This document shows, piece by piece, positions 46,240 to 59,830 of a stretch of DNA of 64,000 nt. Position 1 is the stretch's first letter. The number at the start of each line of letters is the position of its first letter. The stretch spans positions 59,137,028 to 59,201,027 of the forward strand of contig OZ024936.1 in assembly GCA_964017235.1 (NCBI GenBank), written 5' to 3'. The notes beneath the pieces were generated by a model. The model was given only the letters and a program-made list of their open reading frames with translations. It ran no database searches and was not told where the DNA came from. The position numbers were made by a program, and so were the translations under genes. The stretch is from Sabellastarte sp. h YS-2021 (taxonomy: Eukaryota; Annelida; Polychaeta; Sabellida; Sabellidae).

Positions 46240-48958
46240 TGCCACCCCTCAGGTAGGAAATTTCAAGTATATCCTAATATTGCCAATCTGAAGCCCAAAT
46301 TTAATTTTATGCCTATTTTAATAAATAATGAGGATATTTTAGGCGCATTTTGAGCATTACATGTCTGATCAGAAATTATTTTACCAAAATATTGTTCTAA
46401 ATATAGCCCAAAATAGATGTAAATCAGCCCAAACCAGTACCAAATGTTGGTCTATAAGTCTGAAATTTGGCCCAAAAATCACTTGCCACATACTAAATCT
46501 GACTGTATAGGTTTTGAGATTACATCTGGTATACCAGTGGTGTCATATGTGTAATACAGGGTTGAGGAGAGTGAAAATACAGCCTCAGATGGCTGTATCA
46601 GGAAGTGCTGATATATTCTCAATTAAGGTAGATTCAAGGTTGAAATCCATATGATTCACACAGGAGTCGCCACTGAAATGAATTTTAGTAGTGTGTTCCT
46701 TCAGAAATACACATGTAGCCCAAAGTACAGGTTCAGGGAGTGTAGTTGGCGAGAGATGCATACAATGCCAGATCAGCCCAAACCACCCCTTAAAGTTGGT
46801 CAATCTGGCTGAGATTTTCACAGGAAACTCAGTTTATATCAGAGACTGAATTTGTATTAGGCTGACCCACTCGAGGGCCACATTAAAAATTTCAATTTCC
46901 GGGGTGTGGGGGGCCCCATGCCACCCCTCAGGTAAGAAATTTCAAGTATATCCTAATATTGCCAATCTGAAGCCCAAATTTAATTTTATGCCTATTTTAA
47001 TAAATAATGAGGATATTTTAGGCGCATTTTGAGCATTACATGTCTGATCAGAAATTATTTTACCAAAATATTGTTCTAAATATAGCCCAAAATAGATGTA
47101 AATCAGCCCAAACCAGTACCAAATGTTGGTCTATAAGTCTGAAATTTGGCCCAAAAATCACTTGCCACATACTAAATCTGACTGTATAGGTTTTGAGATT
47201 ACATCTGGTATACCAGTGGTGTCATATGTGTCATACAGGGTTGAGGAGAGTGAAAATACAGCCTCAGATGGCTGTATCAGGAAGTGCTGATATATTCTCA
47301 ATTAAGGTAGATTCAAGGTTGAAAACCATATTGATTCACACAGGAGTCGCCACTGAAATGAATTTTAGTAGTGTGTTCCTTCAGAAATACACATGTAGCC
47401 CAAAGTACAGGTTCAGGGAGTGTAGTTGGCGAGAGATGCATACAATGCCAGATCAGCCCAAACCACCCCTTAAAGTTGGTCAATCTGGCTGAGATTTTCA
47501 CAGGAAACTCAGTTTATATCAGAGACTGAATTTGTATTAGGCTGACCCACTCGAGGGCCACATTAAAAATTTCAATTTCCGGGGTGTGGGGGGCCCCATG
47601 CCACCCCTCAGGTAAGAAATTTCAAGTATATCCTAATATTGCCAATCTGAAGCCCAAATTTAATTTTATGCCTATTTTAATAAATAATGAGGATATTTTA
47701 GGCGCATTTTGAGCATTACATGTCTGATCAGAAATTATTTTACCAAAATATTGTTCTAAATATAGCCCAAAATAGATGTAAATCAGCCCAAACCAGTACC
47801 AAATGTTGGTCTATAAGTCTGAAATTTGGCCCAAAAATCACTTGCCACATACTAAATCTGACTGTATAGGTTTTGAGATTACATCTGGTATACCAGTGGT
47901 GTCATATGTGTCATACAGGGTTGAGGAGAGTGAAAATACAGCCTCAGATGGCTGTATCAGGAAGTGCTGATATATTCTCAATTAAGGTAGATTCAAGGTT
48001 GAAAACCATATTGATTCACACAGGAGTCGCCACTGAAATGAATTTTAGTAGTGTGTTCCTTCAGAAATACACATGTAGCCCAAAGTACAGGTTCAGGGAG
48101 TGTAGTTGGCGAGAGATGCATACAATGCCAGATCAGCCCAAACCACCCCTTAAAGTTGGTCAATCTGGCTGAGATTTTCACAGGAAACTCAGTTTATATC
48201 AGAGACTGAATTTGTATTAGGCTGACCCACTCGAGGGCCACATTAAAAATTTCAATTTCCGGGGTGTGGGGGGCCCCATGCCACCCCTCAGGTAGGAAAT
48301 TTCAAGTATATCCTAATATTGCCAATCTGAAGCCCAAATTTAATTTTATGCCTATTTTAATAAATAATGAGGATATTTTAGGCGCATTTTGAGCATTACA
48401 TGTCTGATCAGAAATTATTTTACCAAAATATTGTTCTAAATATAGTCCAAAATAGATGTAAATCAGCCCAAACCAGTACCAAATGTTGGTCTATAAGTCT
48501 GAAATTTGGCCCAAAAATCACTTGCCACATACAAAATCTGACTGTATACGTTTTGAGATTACATCTGGTATACCAGTGGTGTCATATGTGTAATACAGGG
48601 TTGAGGAGAGTGAAAATACAGCCTCAGATGGCTGTATCAGGAAGTGCTGATATATTCTCAATTAAGGTAGATTCAAGGTTGAAAACCATATTGATTCACA
48701 CAGGAGTCGCCAATGAAATGAATTTTAGTAGTGTGTTCCTTCAGAAATACACATGTAGCCCAAAGTACAGGTTCAGGGAGTGTAGTTGGCGAGAGATGCA
48801 TACAATGCCAGATCAGCCCAAACCACCCCTTAAAGTTGGTCAATCTGGCTGAGATTTTCACAGGAAACTCAGTTTATATCAGAGACTGAATTTGTATTAG
48901 GCTGACCCACTCGAGGGCCACATTAAAAATTTCAATTTCCGGGGTGTGGGGGGCCCCA
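46240..48958 (+). repeat. Satellite monomers M69-M72
   Basis: M69 (46240-46918, 679 bp) has GTAATACAGG and GAAATCCATATGATTC with one T missing; it is the first of four copies with that deletion. M70 and M71 (46919-48278) are adjacent copies sharing AGGTAAGAAA. M72 (48279-48958) has TAGTCC, ACAAAATCTG, TATACGTTTTG, GTAATACAGG and GCCAATGAAA. From here to the window end divergence is visibly higher. Confidence 0.92.
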
Positions 48959-50996
48959 TGCCACCCCTCAGGTAGGAAATTTCAAGTATATCCTAATATT
49001 GCCAATCTGAAGCCCAAATTTAATTTTATGCCTATTTTAATAAATAATGAGGATATTTTAGGCGCATTTTGAGCATTACATGTCTGATCAGAAATTATTT
49101 TACCAAAATATTGTTCTAAATATAGTCCAAAATAGATGTAAATCAGCCCAAACCAGTACCAAATGTTGGTCTATAAGTCTGAAATTTGGCCCAAAAATCA
49201 CTTGCCACATACTAAATCTGACTGTATAGGTTTTGAGATTACATCTGGTATACCAGTGGTATCATATGTGTCACACAGGGTTGAGGAGAGTGAAAATACA
49301 GCCTCAGATGGCTGTATCAGGAAGTGCTGATATATTCTCAATTAAGGTAGATTCAAGATTGAAAACCATATTGATTCACACAGGAGTCGCCACTGAAATG
49401 AATTTTAGTAGTGTGTTCCTTCAGAAATACACATGTAGCCCAAAGTACAGGTTCAGGGAGTGTAGTTGGCGAGAGATGCATACAATGCCAGATCAGCCCA
49501 AACCACCCCTTAAAGTTGGTCAATCTGGCTGAGATTTTCACAGGAAACTCAGTTTATATCAGAGACTGAATTTGTATTAGGCTGACCCACTCGAGGGCCA
49601 CATTAAAAATTTCAATTTCCGGGGTGTGGGGGCCCCATGCCACCCCTCAGGTAGGAAATTTCAAGTATATCCTAATATTGCCAATCTGAAGCCCAAATTT
49701 AATTTTATGCCTATTTTAATAAATAATGAGGATATTTTAGGCGCATTTTGAGCATTACATGTCTGATCAGAAATTATTTTACCAAAATATTGTTCTAAAT
49801 ATAGCCCAAAATAGATGTAAATCAGCCCAAACCAGTACCAAATGTTGGTCTATAAGTCTGAAATTTGGCCCAAAAATCACTTGCCACATACTAAATCTGA
49901 CTGTATAGGTTTTGAGATTACATCTGGTATACCAGTGGTGTCATATGTGTAATACAGGGTTGAGGAGAGTGAAAATACAGCCTCAGATGGCTGTATCAGG
50001 AAGTGCTGATATATTCTCAATTAAGGTAGATTCAAGGTTGAAAACCATATGATTCACACAGCAGTCGCCACTGAAATGAATTTTAGTAGTGTGTTCCTTC
50101 AGAAATACACATGTAGCCCAAAGTACAGGTTCAGGGAGTGTAGTTGGCGAGAGATGCATACAATGCCAGATCAGCCCAAACCACCCCTTAAAGTTGGTCA
50201 ATCTGGCTGAGATTTTCACAGGAAACTCAGTTTATATCAGAGACTGAATTTGTATTAGGCTGACCCACTCGAGGGCCACATTAAAAATTTCAATTTCCGG
50301 GGTGTGGGGGGCCCCATGCCACCCCTCAGGTAGGAAATTTCAAGTATATCCTAATATTGCCAATCTGAAGCCCAAATTTAATTTTATGCCTATTTTAATA
50401 AATAATGAGGATATTTTAGGCGCATTTTGAGCATTACATGTCTGATCAGAAATTATTTTACCAAGATATTGTTCTAAATATAGCCCAAAATAGATGTAAA
50501 TCAGCCCAAACCAGTACCAAATGTTGGTCTATAAGTCTGAAATTTGGCCCAAAAATCACTTGCCACATACTAAATCTGACTGTATAGGTTTTGAGATTAC
50601 ATCTGGTATACCAGTGGTGTCATATGTGTCATACAGGGTTGAGGAGAGTGAAAATACAGCCTCAGATGGCTGTATCAGGAAGTGCTGATATATTCTCAAT
50701 TAAGGTAGATTCAAGGTTGAAAACCATATTGATTCACACAGGAGTCGCCACTGAAATGAATTTTAGTAGTGTGTTCCTTCAGAAATACACATGTAGCCCA
50801 AAGTACAGGTTCAGGGAGTGTAGTTGGCGAGAGATGCATACAATGCCAGATCAGCCCAAACCACCCCTTAAAGTTGGTCAATCTGGCTGAGATTTTCACA
50901 GGAAACTCAGTTTATATCAGAGACTGAATTTGTATTAGGCTGACCCACTCGAGGGCCACATTAAAAATTTCAATTTCCGGGGTGTGGGGGGCCCCA
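48959..50996 (+). repeat. Higher-order repeat copy 1 of 3
   Basis: Members M73 48959-49637, M74 49638-50316 and M75 50317-50996. M73 alone carries GGTATCATATG in this family. Confidence 0.92.
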
Positions 50997-53034
50997 TGCC
51001 ACCCCTCAGGTAGGAAATTTCAAGTATATCCTAATATTGCCAATCTGAAGCCCAAATTTAATTTTATGCCTATTTTAATAAATAATGAGGATATTTTAGG
51101 CGCATTTTGAGCATTACATGTCTGATCAGAAATTATTTTACCAAAATATTGTTCTAAATATAGTCCAAAATAGATGTAAATCAGCCCAAACCAGTACCAA
51201 ATGTTGGTCTATAAGTCTGAAATTTGGCCCAAAAATCACTTGCCACATACTAAATCTGACTGTATAGGTTTTGAGATTACATCTGGTATACCAGTGGTGT
51301 CATATGTGTCACACAGGGTTGAGGAGAGTGAAAATACAGCCTCAGATGGCTGTATCAGGAAGTGCTGATATATTCTCAATTAAGGTAGATTCAAGATTGA
51401 AAACCATATTGATTCACACAGGAGTCGCCACTGAAATGAATTTTAGTAGTGTGTTCCTTCAGAAATACACATGTAGCCCAAAGTACAGGTTCAGGGAGTG
51501 TAGTTGGCGAGAGATGCATACAATGCCAGATCAGCCCAAACCACCCCTTAAAGTTGGTCAATCTGGCTGAGATTTTCACAGGAAACTCAGTTTATATCAG
51601 AGACTGAATTTGTATTAGGCTGACCCACTCGAGGGCCACATTAAAAATTTCAATTTCCGGGGTGTGGGGGCCCCATGCCACCCCTCAGGTAGGAAATTTC
51701 AAGTATATCCTAATATTGCCAATCTGAAGCCCAAATTTAATTTTATGCCTATTTTAATAAATAATGAGGATATTTTAGGCGCATTTTGAGCATTACATGT
51801 CTGATCAGAAATTATTTTACCAAAATATTGTTCTAAATATAGCCCAAAATAGATGTAAATCAGCCCAAACCAGTACCAAATGTTGGTCTATAAGTCTGAA
51901 ATTTGGCCCAAAAATCACTTGCCACATACTAAATCTGACTGTATAGGTTTTGAGATTACATCTGGTATACCAGTGGTGTCATATGTGTAATACAGGGTTG
52001 AGGAGAGTGAAAATACAGCCTCAGATGGCTGTATCAGGAAGTGCTGATATATTCTCAATTAAGGTAGATTCAAGGTTGAAAACCATATGATTCACACAGC
52101 AGTCGCCACTGAAATGAATTTTAGTAGTGTGTTCCTTCAGAAATACACATGTAGCCCAAAGTACAGGTTCAGGGAGTGTAGTTGGCGAGAGATGCATACA
52201 ATGCCAGATCAGCCCAAACCACCCCTTAAAGTTGGTCAATCTGGCTGAGATTTTCACAGGAAACTCAGTTTATATCAGAGACTGAATTTGTATTAGGCTG
52301 ACCCACTCGAGGGCCACATTAAAAATTTCAATTTCCGGGGTGTGGGGGGCCCCATGCCACCCCTCAGGTAGGAAATTTCAAGTATATCCTAATATTGCCA
52401 ATCTGAAGCCCAAATTTAATTTTATGCCTATTTTAATAAATAATGAGGATATTTTAGGCGCATTTTGAGCATTACATGTCTGATCAGAAATTATTTTACC
52501 AAGATATTGTTCTAAATATAGCCCAAAATAGATGTAAATCAGCCCAAACCAGTACCAAATGTTGGTCTATAAGTCTGAAATTTGGCCCAAAAATCACTTG
52601 CCACATACTAAATCTGACTGTATAGGTTTTGAGATTACATCTGGTATACCAGTGGTGTCATATGTGTCATACAGGGTTGAGGAGAGTGAAAATACAGCCT
52701 CAGATGGCTGTATCAGGAAGTGCTGATATATTCTCAATTAAGGTAGATTCAAGGTTGAAAACCATATTGATTCACACAGGAGTCGCCACTGAAATGAATT
52801 TTAGTAGTGTGTTCCTTCAGAAATACACATGTAGCCCAAAGTACAGGTTCAGGGAGTGTAGTTGGCGAGAGATGCATACAATGCCAGATCAGCCCAAACC
52901 ACCCCTTAAAGTTGGTCAATCTGGCTGAGATTTTCACAGGAAACTCAGTTTATATCAGAGACTGAATTTGTATTAGGCTGACCCACTCGAGGGCCACATT
53001 AAAAATTTCAATTTCCGGGGTGTGGGGGGCCCCA
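50997..53034 (+). repeat. Higher-order repeat copy 2 of 3
   Basis: Members M76 50997-51675, M77 51676-52354 and M78 52355-53034. I saw no private change, so it can serve as the reference copy of the trimer. Confidence 0.92.
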
Positions 53035-55072
53035 TGCCACCCCTCAGGTAGGAAATTTCAAGTATATCCTAATATTGCCAATCTGAAGCCCAAATTTAAT
53101 TTTATGCCTATTTTAATAAATAATGAGGATATTTTAGGCGCATTTTGAGCATTACATGTCTGATCAGAAATTATTTTACCAAAATATTGTTCTAAATATA
53201 GTCCAAAATAGATGTAAATCAGCCCAAACCAGTACCAAATGTTGGTCTATAAGTCTGAAATTTGGCCCAAAAATCACTTGCCACATACTAAATCTGACTG
53301 TATAGGTTTTGAGATTACATCTGGTATACCAGTGGTGTCATATGTGTCACACAGGGTTGAGGAGAGTGAAAATACAGCCTCAGATGGCTGTATCAGGAAG
53401 TGCTGATATATTCTCAATTAAGGTAGATTCAAGATTGAAAACCATATTGATTCACACAGGAGTCGCCACTGAAATGAATTTTAGTAGTGTGTTCCTTCAG
53501 AAATACACATGTAGCCCAAAGTACAGGTTCAGGGAGTGTAGTTGGCGAGAGATGCATACAATGCCAGATCAGCCCAAACCACCCCTTAAAGTTGGTCAAT
53601 CTGGCTGAGATTTTCACAGGAAACTCAGTTTATATCAGAGACTGAATTTGTATTAGGCTGACCCACTCGAGGGCCACATTAAAAATTTCAATTTCCGGGG
53701 TGTGGGGGCCCCATGCCACCCCTCAGGTAGGAAATTTCAAGTATATCCTAATATTGCCAATCTGAAGCCCAAATTTAATTTTATGCCTATTTTAATAAAT
53801 AATGAGGATATTTTAGGCGCATTTTGAGCATTACATGTCTGATCAGAAATTATTTTACCAAAATATTGTTCTAAATATAGCCCAAAATAGATGTAAATCA
53901 GCCCAAACCAGTACCAAATGTTGGTCTATAAGTCTGAAATTTGGCCCAAAAATCACTTGCCACATACTAAATCTGACTGTATAGGTTTTGAGATTACATC
54001 TGGTATACCAGTGGTGTCATATGTGTAATACAGGGTTGAGGAGAGTGAAAATACAGCCTCAGATGGCTGTATCAGGAAGTGCTGATATATTCTCAATTAA
54101 GGCAGATTCAAGGTTGAAAACCATATGATTCACACAGCAGTCGCCACTGAAATGAATTTTAGTAGTGTGTTCCTTCAGAAATACACATGTAGCCCAAAGT
54201 ACAGGTTCAGGGAGTGTAGTTGGCGAGAGATGCATACAATGCCAGATCAGCCCAAACCACCCCTTAAAGTTGGTCAATCTGGCTGAGATTTTCACAGGAA
54301 ACTCAGTTTATATCAGAGACTGAATTTGTATTAGGCTGACCCACTCGAGGGCCACATTAAAAATTTCAATTTCCGGGGTGTGGGGGGCCCCATGCCACCC
54401 CTCAGGTAGGAAATTTCAAGTATATCCTAATATTGCCAATCTGAAGCCCAAATTTAATTTTATGCCTATTTTAATAAATAATGAGGATATTTTAGGCGCA
54501 TTTTGAGCATTACATGTCTGATCAGAAATTATTTTACCAAGATATTGTTCTAAATATAGCCCAAAATAGATGTAAATCAGCCCAAACCAGTACCAAATGT
54601 TGGTCTATAAGTCTGAAATTTGGCCCAAAAATCACTTGCCACATACTAAATCTGACTGTATAGGTTTTGAGATTACATCTGGTATACCAGTGGTGTCATA
54701 TGTGTCATACAGGGTTGAGGAGAGTGAAAATACAGCCTCAGATGGCTGTATCAGGAAGTGCTGATATATTCTCAATTAAGGTAGATTCAAGGTTGAAAAC
54801 CATATTGATTCACACAGGAGTCGCCACTGAAATGAATTTTAGTAGTGTGTTCCTTCAGAAATACACATGTAGCCCAAAGTACAGGTTCAGGGAGTGTAGT
54901 TGGCGAGAGATGCATACAATGCCAGATCAGCCCAAACCACCCCTTAAAGTTGGTCAATCTGGCTGAGATTTTCACAGGAAACTCAGTTTATATCAGAGAC
55001 TGAATTTGTTTTAGGCTAACCCACTCGAGGGCCACATTAAAAATTTCAATTTCCGGGGTGTGGGGGGCCCCA
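53035..55072 (+). repeat. Higher-order repeat copy 3 of 3
   Basis: Members M79 53035-53713, M80 53714-54392 and M81 54393-55072. Private changes are AAGGCAGATTC in M80 and TGTTTTAGGCTAACC in M81; the next unit (M82) leaves the pattern. Confidence 0.92.
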
Positions 55073-57112
55073 TGCCACCCCTCAGGTAGGAAATTTCAAG
55101 TATATCCTAATATTGCCAATCTGAAGCCCAAATTTAATTTTATGCCTATTTTAATAAATAATGAGGATATTTTAGGCGCATTTTGAGCATTACATGTCTG
55201 ATCAGAAATTATTTTACCAAAATATTGTTCTAAATATAGCCCAAAATAGATGTAAATCAGCCCAAACCAGTACCAAATGTTGGTCTATAAGTCTGAAATT
55301 TGGCCCAAAAATCACTTGCCACATACTAAATCTGACTGTATAGGTTTTGAGATTACATCTGGTATACCAGTGGTGTCATATGTGTCATACAGGGTTGAGG
55401 AGAGTGAAAATACAGCCTCAGATGGCTGTATCAGGAAGTGCTGATATATTCTCAATTAAGGTAGATTCAAGGTTGAAAACCATATTGATTCACACAGGAG
55501 TCGCCACTGAAATGAATTTTAGTAGTGTATTCCTTCAGAAATACACATGTAGCCCAAAGTACAGGTTCAGGGAGTGTAGTTGGCGAGAGATGCATACAAT
55601 GCCAGATCAGCCCAAACCACCCCTTAAAGTTGGTCAATCTGGCTGAGATTTTCACAGGAAACTCAGTTTATATCAGAGACTGAATTTGTATTAGGCTGAC
55701 CCACTCGAGGGCCACATTAAAAATTTCAATTTCCGGGGTGTGGGGGGCCCCATGCCACCCCTCAGGTAAGAAATTTCAAGTATATCCTAATATTGCCAAT
55801 CTGAAGCCCAAATTTAATTTTATGCCTATTTTAATAAATAATGAGGATATTTTAGGCGCATTTTGAGCATTACATGTCTGATCAGAAATTATTTTACCAA
55901 AATATTGTTCTAAATATAGTCCAAAATAGATGTAAATCAGCCCAAACCAGTACCAAATGTTGGTCTATAAGTCTGAAATTTGGCCCAAAAATCACTTGCC
56001 ACATACTAAATCTGACTGTATAGGTTTTGAGATTACATCTGGTATACCAGTGGTGTCATATGTGTAATACAGGGTTGAGGAGAGTGAAAATACAGCCTCA
56101 GATGGCTGTATCAGGAAGTGCTGATATATTCTCAATTAAGGTAGATTCAAGGTTGAAAACCATATTGATTCACACAGGAGTCGCCACTGAAATGAATTTT
56201 AGTAGTGTGTTCCTTCAGAAATACACATGTAGCCCAAAGTACAGGTTCAGGGAGTGTAGTTGGCGAGAGATGCATACAATGCCAGATCAGCCCAAACCAC
56301 CCCTTAAAGTTGGTCAATCTGGCTGAGATTTTCACAGGAAACTCAGTTTATATCAGAGACTGAATTTGTATTAGGCTGACCCACTCGAGGGCCACATTAA
56401 AAATTTCAATTTCCGGGGTGTGGGGGGCCCCATGCCACCCCTCAGGTAGGAAATTTCAAGTATATCCTAATATTGCCAATCTGAAGCCCAAATTTAATTT
56501 TATGCCTATTTTAATAAATAATGAGGATATTTTAGGCGCATTTTGAGCATTACATGTCTGATCAGAAATTATTTTACCAAAATATTGTTCTAAATATAGT
56601 CCAAAATAGATGTAAATCAGCCCAAACCAGTACCAAATGTTGGTCTATAAGTCTGAAATTTGGCCCAAAAATCACTTGCCACATACTAAATCTGACTGTA
56701 TCAGTTTTGAGATTACATCTGGTATACAGGTGGTGTCATATGTGTCACACAGGGTTGAGGAGAGTGAAAATACAGCCTCAGATGGCTGTATCAGGAAGTG
56801 CTGATATATTCTCAATTAAGGTAGATTCAAGATTGAAAACCATATTGATTCACACAGGAGTCGCCACTGAAATGAATTTTAGTAGTGTGTTCCTTCAGAA
56901 ATACACATGTAGCCCAAAGTACAGGTTCAGGGAGTGTAGTTGGCGAGAGATGCATACAATGCCAGATCAGCCCAAACCACCCCTTAAAGTTGGTCAATCT
57001 GGCTGAGATTTTCACAGGAAACTCAGTTTATATCAGAGACTGAATTTGTATTAGGCTGACCCACTCGAGGGCCACATTAAAAATTTCAATTTCCGGGGTG
57101 TGGGGGGCCCCA
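55073..57112 (+). repeat. Satellite monomers M82-M84
   Basis: M82 has GTGTATTCC. M83 combines AGGTAAGAAA (as M70, M71), TAGTCC and GTAATACAGG. M84 (56433-57112) has TAGTCC, TATCAGTTTTGAG, TATACAGGTGG, TGTCACACAG and TCAAGATTGA; it resembles the first dimer member downstream but keeps the full G-run, so it is 680 bp. Confidence 0.92.
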
Positions 57113-59830
57113 TGCCACCCCTCAGGTAGGAAATTTCAAGTATATCCTAATATTGCCAATCTGAAGCCCAAATTTAATTTTATGCCTATTTTAATAAATA
57201 ATGAGGATATTTTAGGCGCATTTTGAGCATTACATGTCTGATCAGAAATTATTTTACCAAAATATTGTTCTAAATATAGTCCAAAATAGATGTAAATCAG
57301 CCCAAACCAGTACCAAATGTTGGTCTATAAGTCTGAAATTTGGCCCAAAAATCACTTGCCACATACTAAATCTGACTGTATCAGTTTTGAGATTACATCT
57401 GGTATACCAGTGGTGTCATATGTGTCACACAGGGTTGAGGAGAGTGAAAATACAGCCTCAGATGGCTGTATCAGGAAGTGCTGATATATTCTCAATTAAG
57501 GTAGATTCAAGATTGAAAACCATATTGATTCACACAGGAGTCGCCACTGAAATGAATTTTAGTAGTGTGTTCCTTCAGAAATACACATGTAGCCCAAAGT
57601 ACAGGTTCAGGGAGTGTAGTTGGCGAGAGATGCATACAATGCCAGATCAGCCCAAACCACCCCTTAAAGTTGGTCAATCTGGCTGAGATTTTCACAGGAA
57701 ACTCAGTTTATATCAGAGACTGAATTTGTATTAGGCTGACCCACTCGAGGGCCACATTAAAAATTTCAATTTCCGGGGTGTGGGGGCCCCATGCCACCCC
57801 TCAGGTAGGAAATTTCAAGTATATCCTAATATTGCCAATCTGAAGCCCAAATTTAATTTTATGCCTATTTTAATAAATAATGAGGATATTTTAGGCGCAT
57901 TTTGAGCATTACATGTCTGATCAGAAATTATTTTACCAAAATATTGTTCTAAATATAGCCCAAAATAGATGTAAATCAGCCCAAACCAGTACCAAATGTT
58001 GGTCTATAAGTCTGAAATTTGGCCCAAAAATCACTTGCCACATACTAAATCTGACTGTATAGGTTTTGAGATTACATCTGGTATACCAGTGGTGTTATAT
58101 GTGTCACACAGGGTTGAGGAGAGTGAAAATACAGTCTCAGATGGCTGTATCAGGAAGTGCTGATATATTCTCAATTAAGGTAGATTCAAGGTTGAAAACC
58201 ATATTGATTCACACAGGAGTCGCCACTAAAATGAATTTTAGTAGTGTGTTCCTTCAGAAATACATATGTAGCCCAAAGTACAGTTTCAGGGAGTGTAGTT
58301 GGCGAGAGATGCATACAATGCCAGATCAGCCCAAACCACCCCTTAAAGTTGGTCAATCTGGCTGAGATTTTCACAGGAAACTCAGTTTATATCAGAGACT
58401 GAATTTGTATTAGGCTGACCCACTCGAGGGCCACATTAAAAATTTCAATTTCCGGGGTGTGGGGGGCCCCATGCCACCCCTCAGGTAGGAAATTTCAAGT
58501 ATATCCTAATATTGCCAATCTGAAGCCCAAATTTAATTTTATGCCTATTTTAATAAATAATGAGGATATTTTAGGCGCATTTTGAGCATTACATGTCTGA
58601 TCAGAAATTATTTTACCAAAATATTGTTCTAAATATAGTCCAAAATAGATGTAAATCAGCCCAAACCAGTACCAAATGTTGGTCTATAAGTCTGAAATTT
58701 GGCCCAAAAATCACTTGCCACATACTAAATCTGACTGTATCAGTTTTGAGATTACATCTGGTATACCAGTGGTGTCATATGTGTCACACAGGGTTGAGGA
58801 GAGTGAAAATACAGCCTCAGATGGCTGTATCAGGAAGTGCTGATATATTCTCAATTAAGGTAGATTCAAGATTGAAAACCATATTGATTCACACAGGAGT
58901 CGCCACTGAAATGAATTTTAGTAGTGTGTTCCTTCAGAAATACACATGTAGCCCAAAGTACAGGTTCAGGGAGTGTAGTTGGCGAGAGATGCATACAATG
59001 CCAGATCAGCCCAAACCACCCCTTAAAGTTGGTCAATCTGGCTGAGATTTTCACAGGAAACTCAGTTTATATCAGAGACTGAATTTGTATTAGGCTGACC
59101 CACTCGAGGGCCACATTAAAAATTTCAATTTCCGGGGTGTGGGGGCCCCATGCCACCCCTCAGGTAGGAAATTTCAAGTATATCCTAATATTGCCAATCT
59201 GAAGCCCAAATTTAATTTTATGCCTATTTTAATAAATAATGAGGATATTTTAGGCGCATTTTGAGCATTACATGTCTGATCAGAAATTATTTTACCAAAA
59301 TATTGTTCTAAATATAGCCCAAAATAGATGTAAATCAGCCCAAACCAGTACCAAATGTTGGTCTATAAGTCTGAAATTTGGCCCAAAAATCACTTGCCAC
59401 ATACTAAATCTGACTGTATAGGTTTTGAGATTACATCTGGTATACCAGTGGTGTTATATGTGTCACACAGGGTTGAGGAGAGTGAAAATACAGTCTCAGA
59501 TGGCTGTATCAGGAAGTGCTGATATATTCTCAATTAAGGTAGATTCAAGGTTGAAAACCATATTGATTCACACAGGAGTCGCCACTAAAATGAATTTTAG
59601 TAGTGTGTTCCTTCAGAAATACATATGTAGCCCAAAGTACAGTTTCAGGGAGTGTAGTTGGCGAGAGATGCATACAATGCCAGATCAGCCCAAACCACCC
59701 CTTAAAGTTGGTCAATCTGGCTGAGATTTTCACAGGAAACTCAGTTTATATCAGAGACTGAATTTGTATTAGGCTGACCCACTCGAGAACCACATTAAAA
59801 ATTTCAATTTCCGGGGTGTGGGGGGCCCCA
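57113..59830 (+). repeat. Dimeric higher-order repeat M85-M88 (1359 bp, two copies)
   Basis: Copies are 57113-58471 and 58472-59830, each 679+680 bp. First member (M85, M87): TAGTCC, TATCAGTTTTGAG, TGTCACACAG, TCAAGATTGA, one G missing. Second member (M86, M88): GGTGTTATATG, TGTCACACAG, ACAGTCTCAG, CCACTAAAATG, TACATATGTAG and ACAGTTTCAGG. The two members differ at about ten sites, whereas I saw only CTCGAGAACC (M88) separating the two copies. Confidence 0.92.
57234..57686 (+). other. Stop-lost 150-codon ATG open frame (probably noncoding)
   Basis: In most units an ATG (unit position 122) opens 49 codons and ends at TAG in GTATAG. In M85 the TAG is replaced by TCA, and the frame continues through the next 99-codon open stretch to give 150 codons. 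The same opening occurs in M84 (56554-57006), M87 (58593-59045) and, through a different change (TATACG), M72 (48400-48852). I recognise no domain, signal peptide or membrane segment. The frame is disrupted in many sister copies, so a real gene is unlikely. Confidence 0.15.

Larger units (their letters stand above)
48959..55072 (+). repeat. Trimeric higher-order repeat M73-M81 (2038 bp, three copies)
   Basis: Copies are 48959-50996, 50997-53034 and 53035-55072, each 679+679+680 bp. First member (M73, M76, M79): TAGTCC, TGTCACACAG, TCAAGATTGA and one G missing at the GC-rich end. Second member (M74, M77, M80): GTAATACAGG, CATATGATTC with a missing T, and GCAGTCGCC. Third member (M75, M78, M81): CCAAGATATT. 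Private changes are few: GGTATCATATG in M73, AAGGCAGATTC in M80, TGTTTTAGGCTAACC in M81. Members differ from each other at far more sites than the three copies do, which is the definition of a higher-order repeat. Confidence 0.93.
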
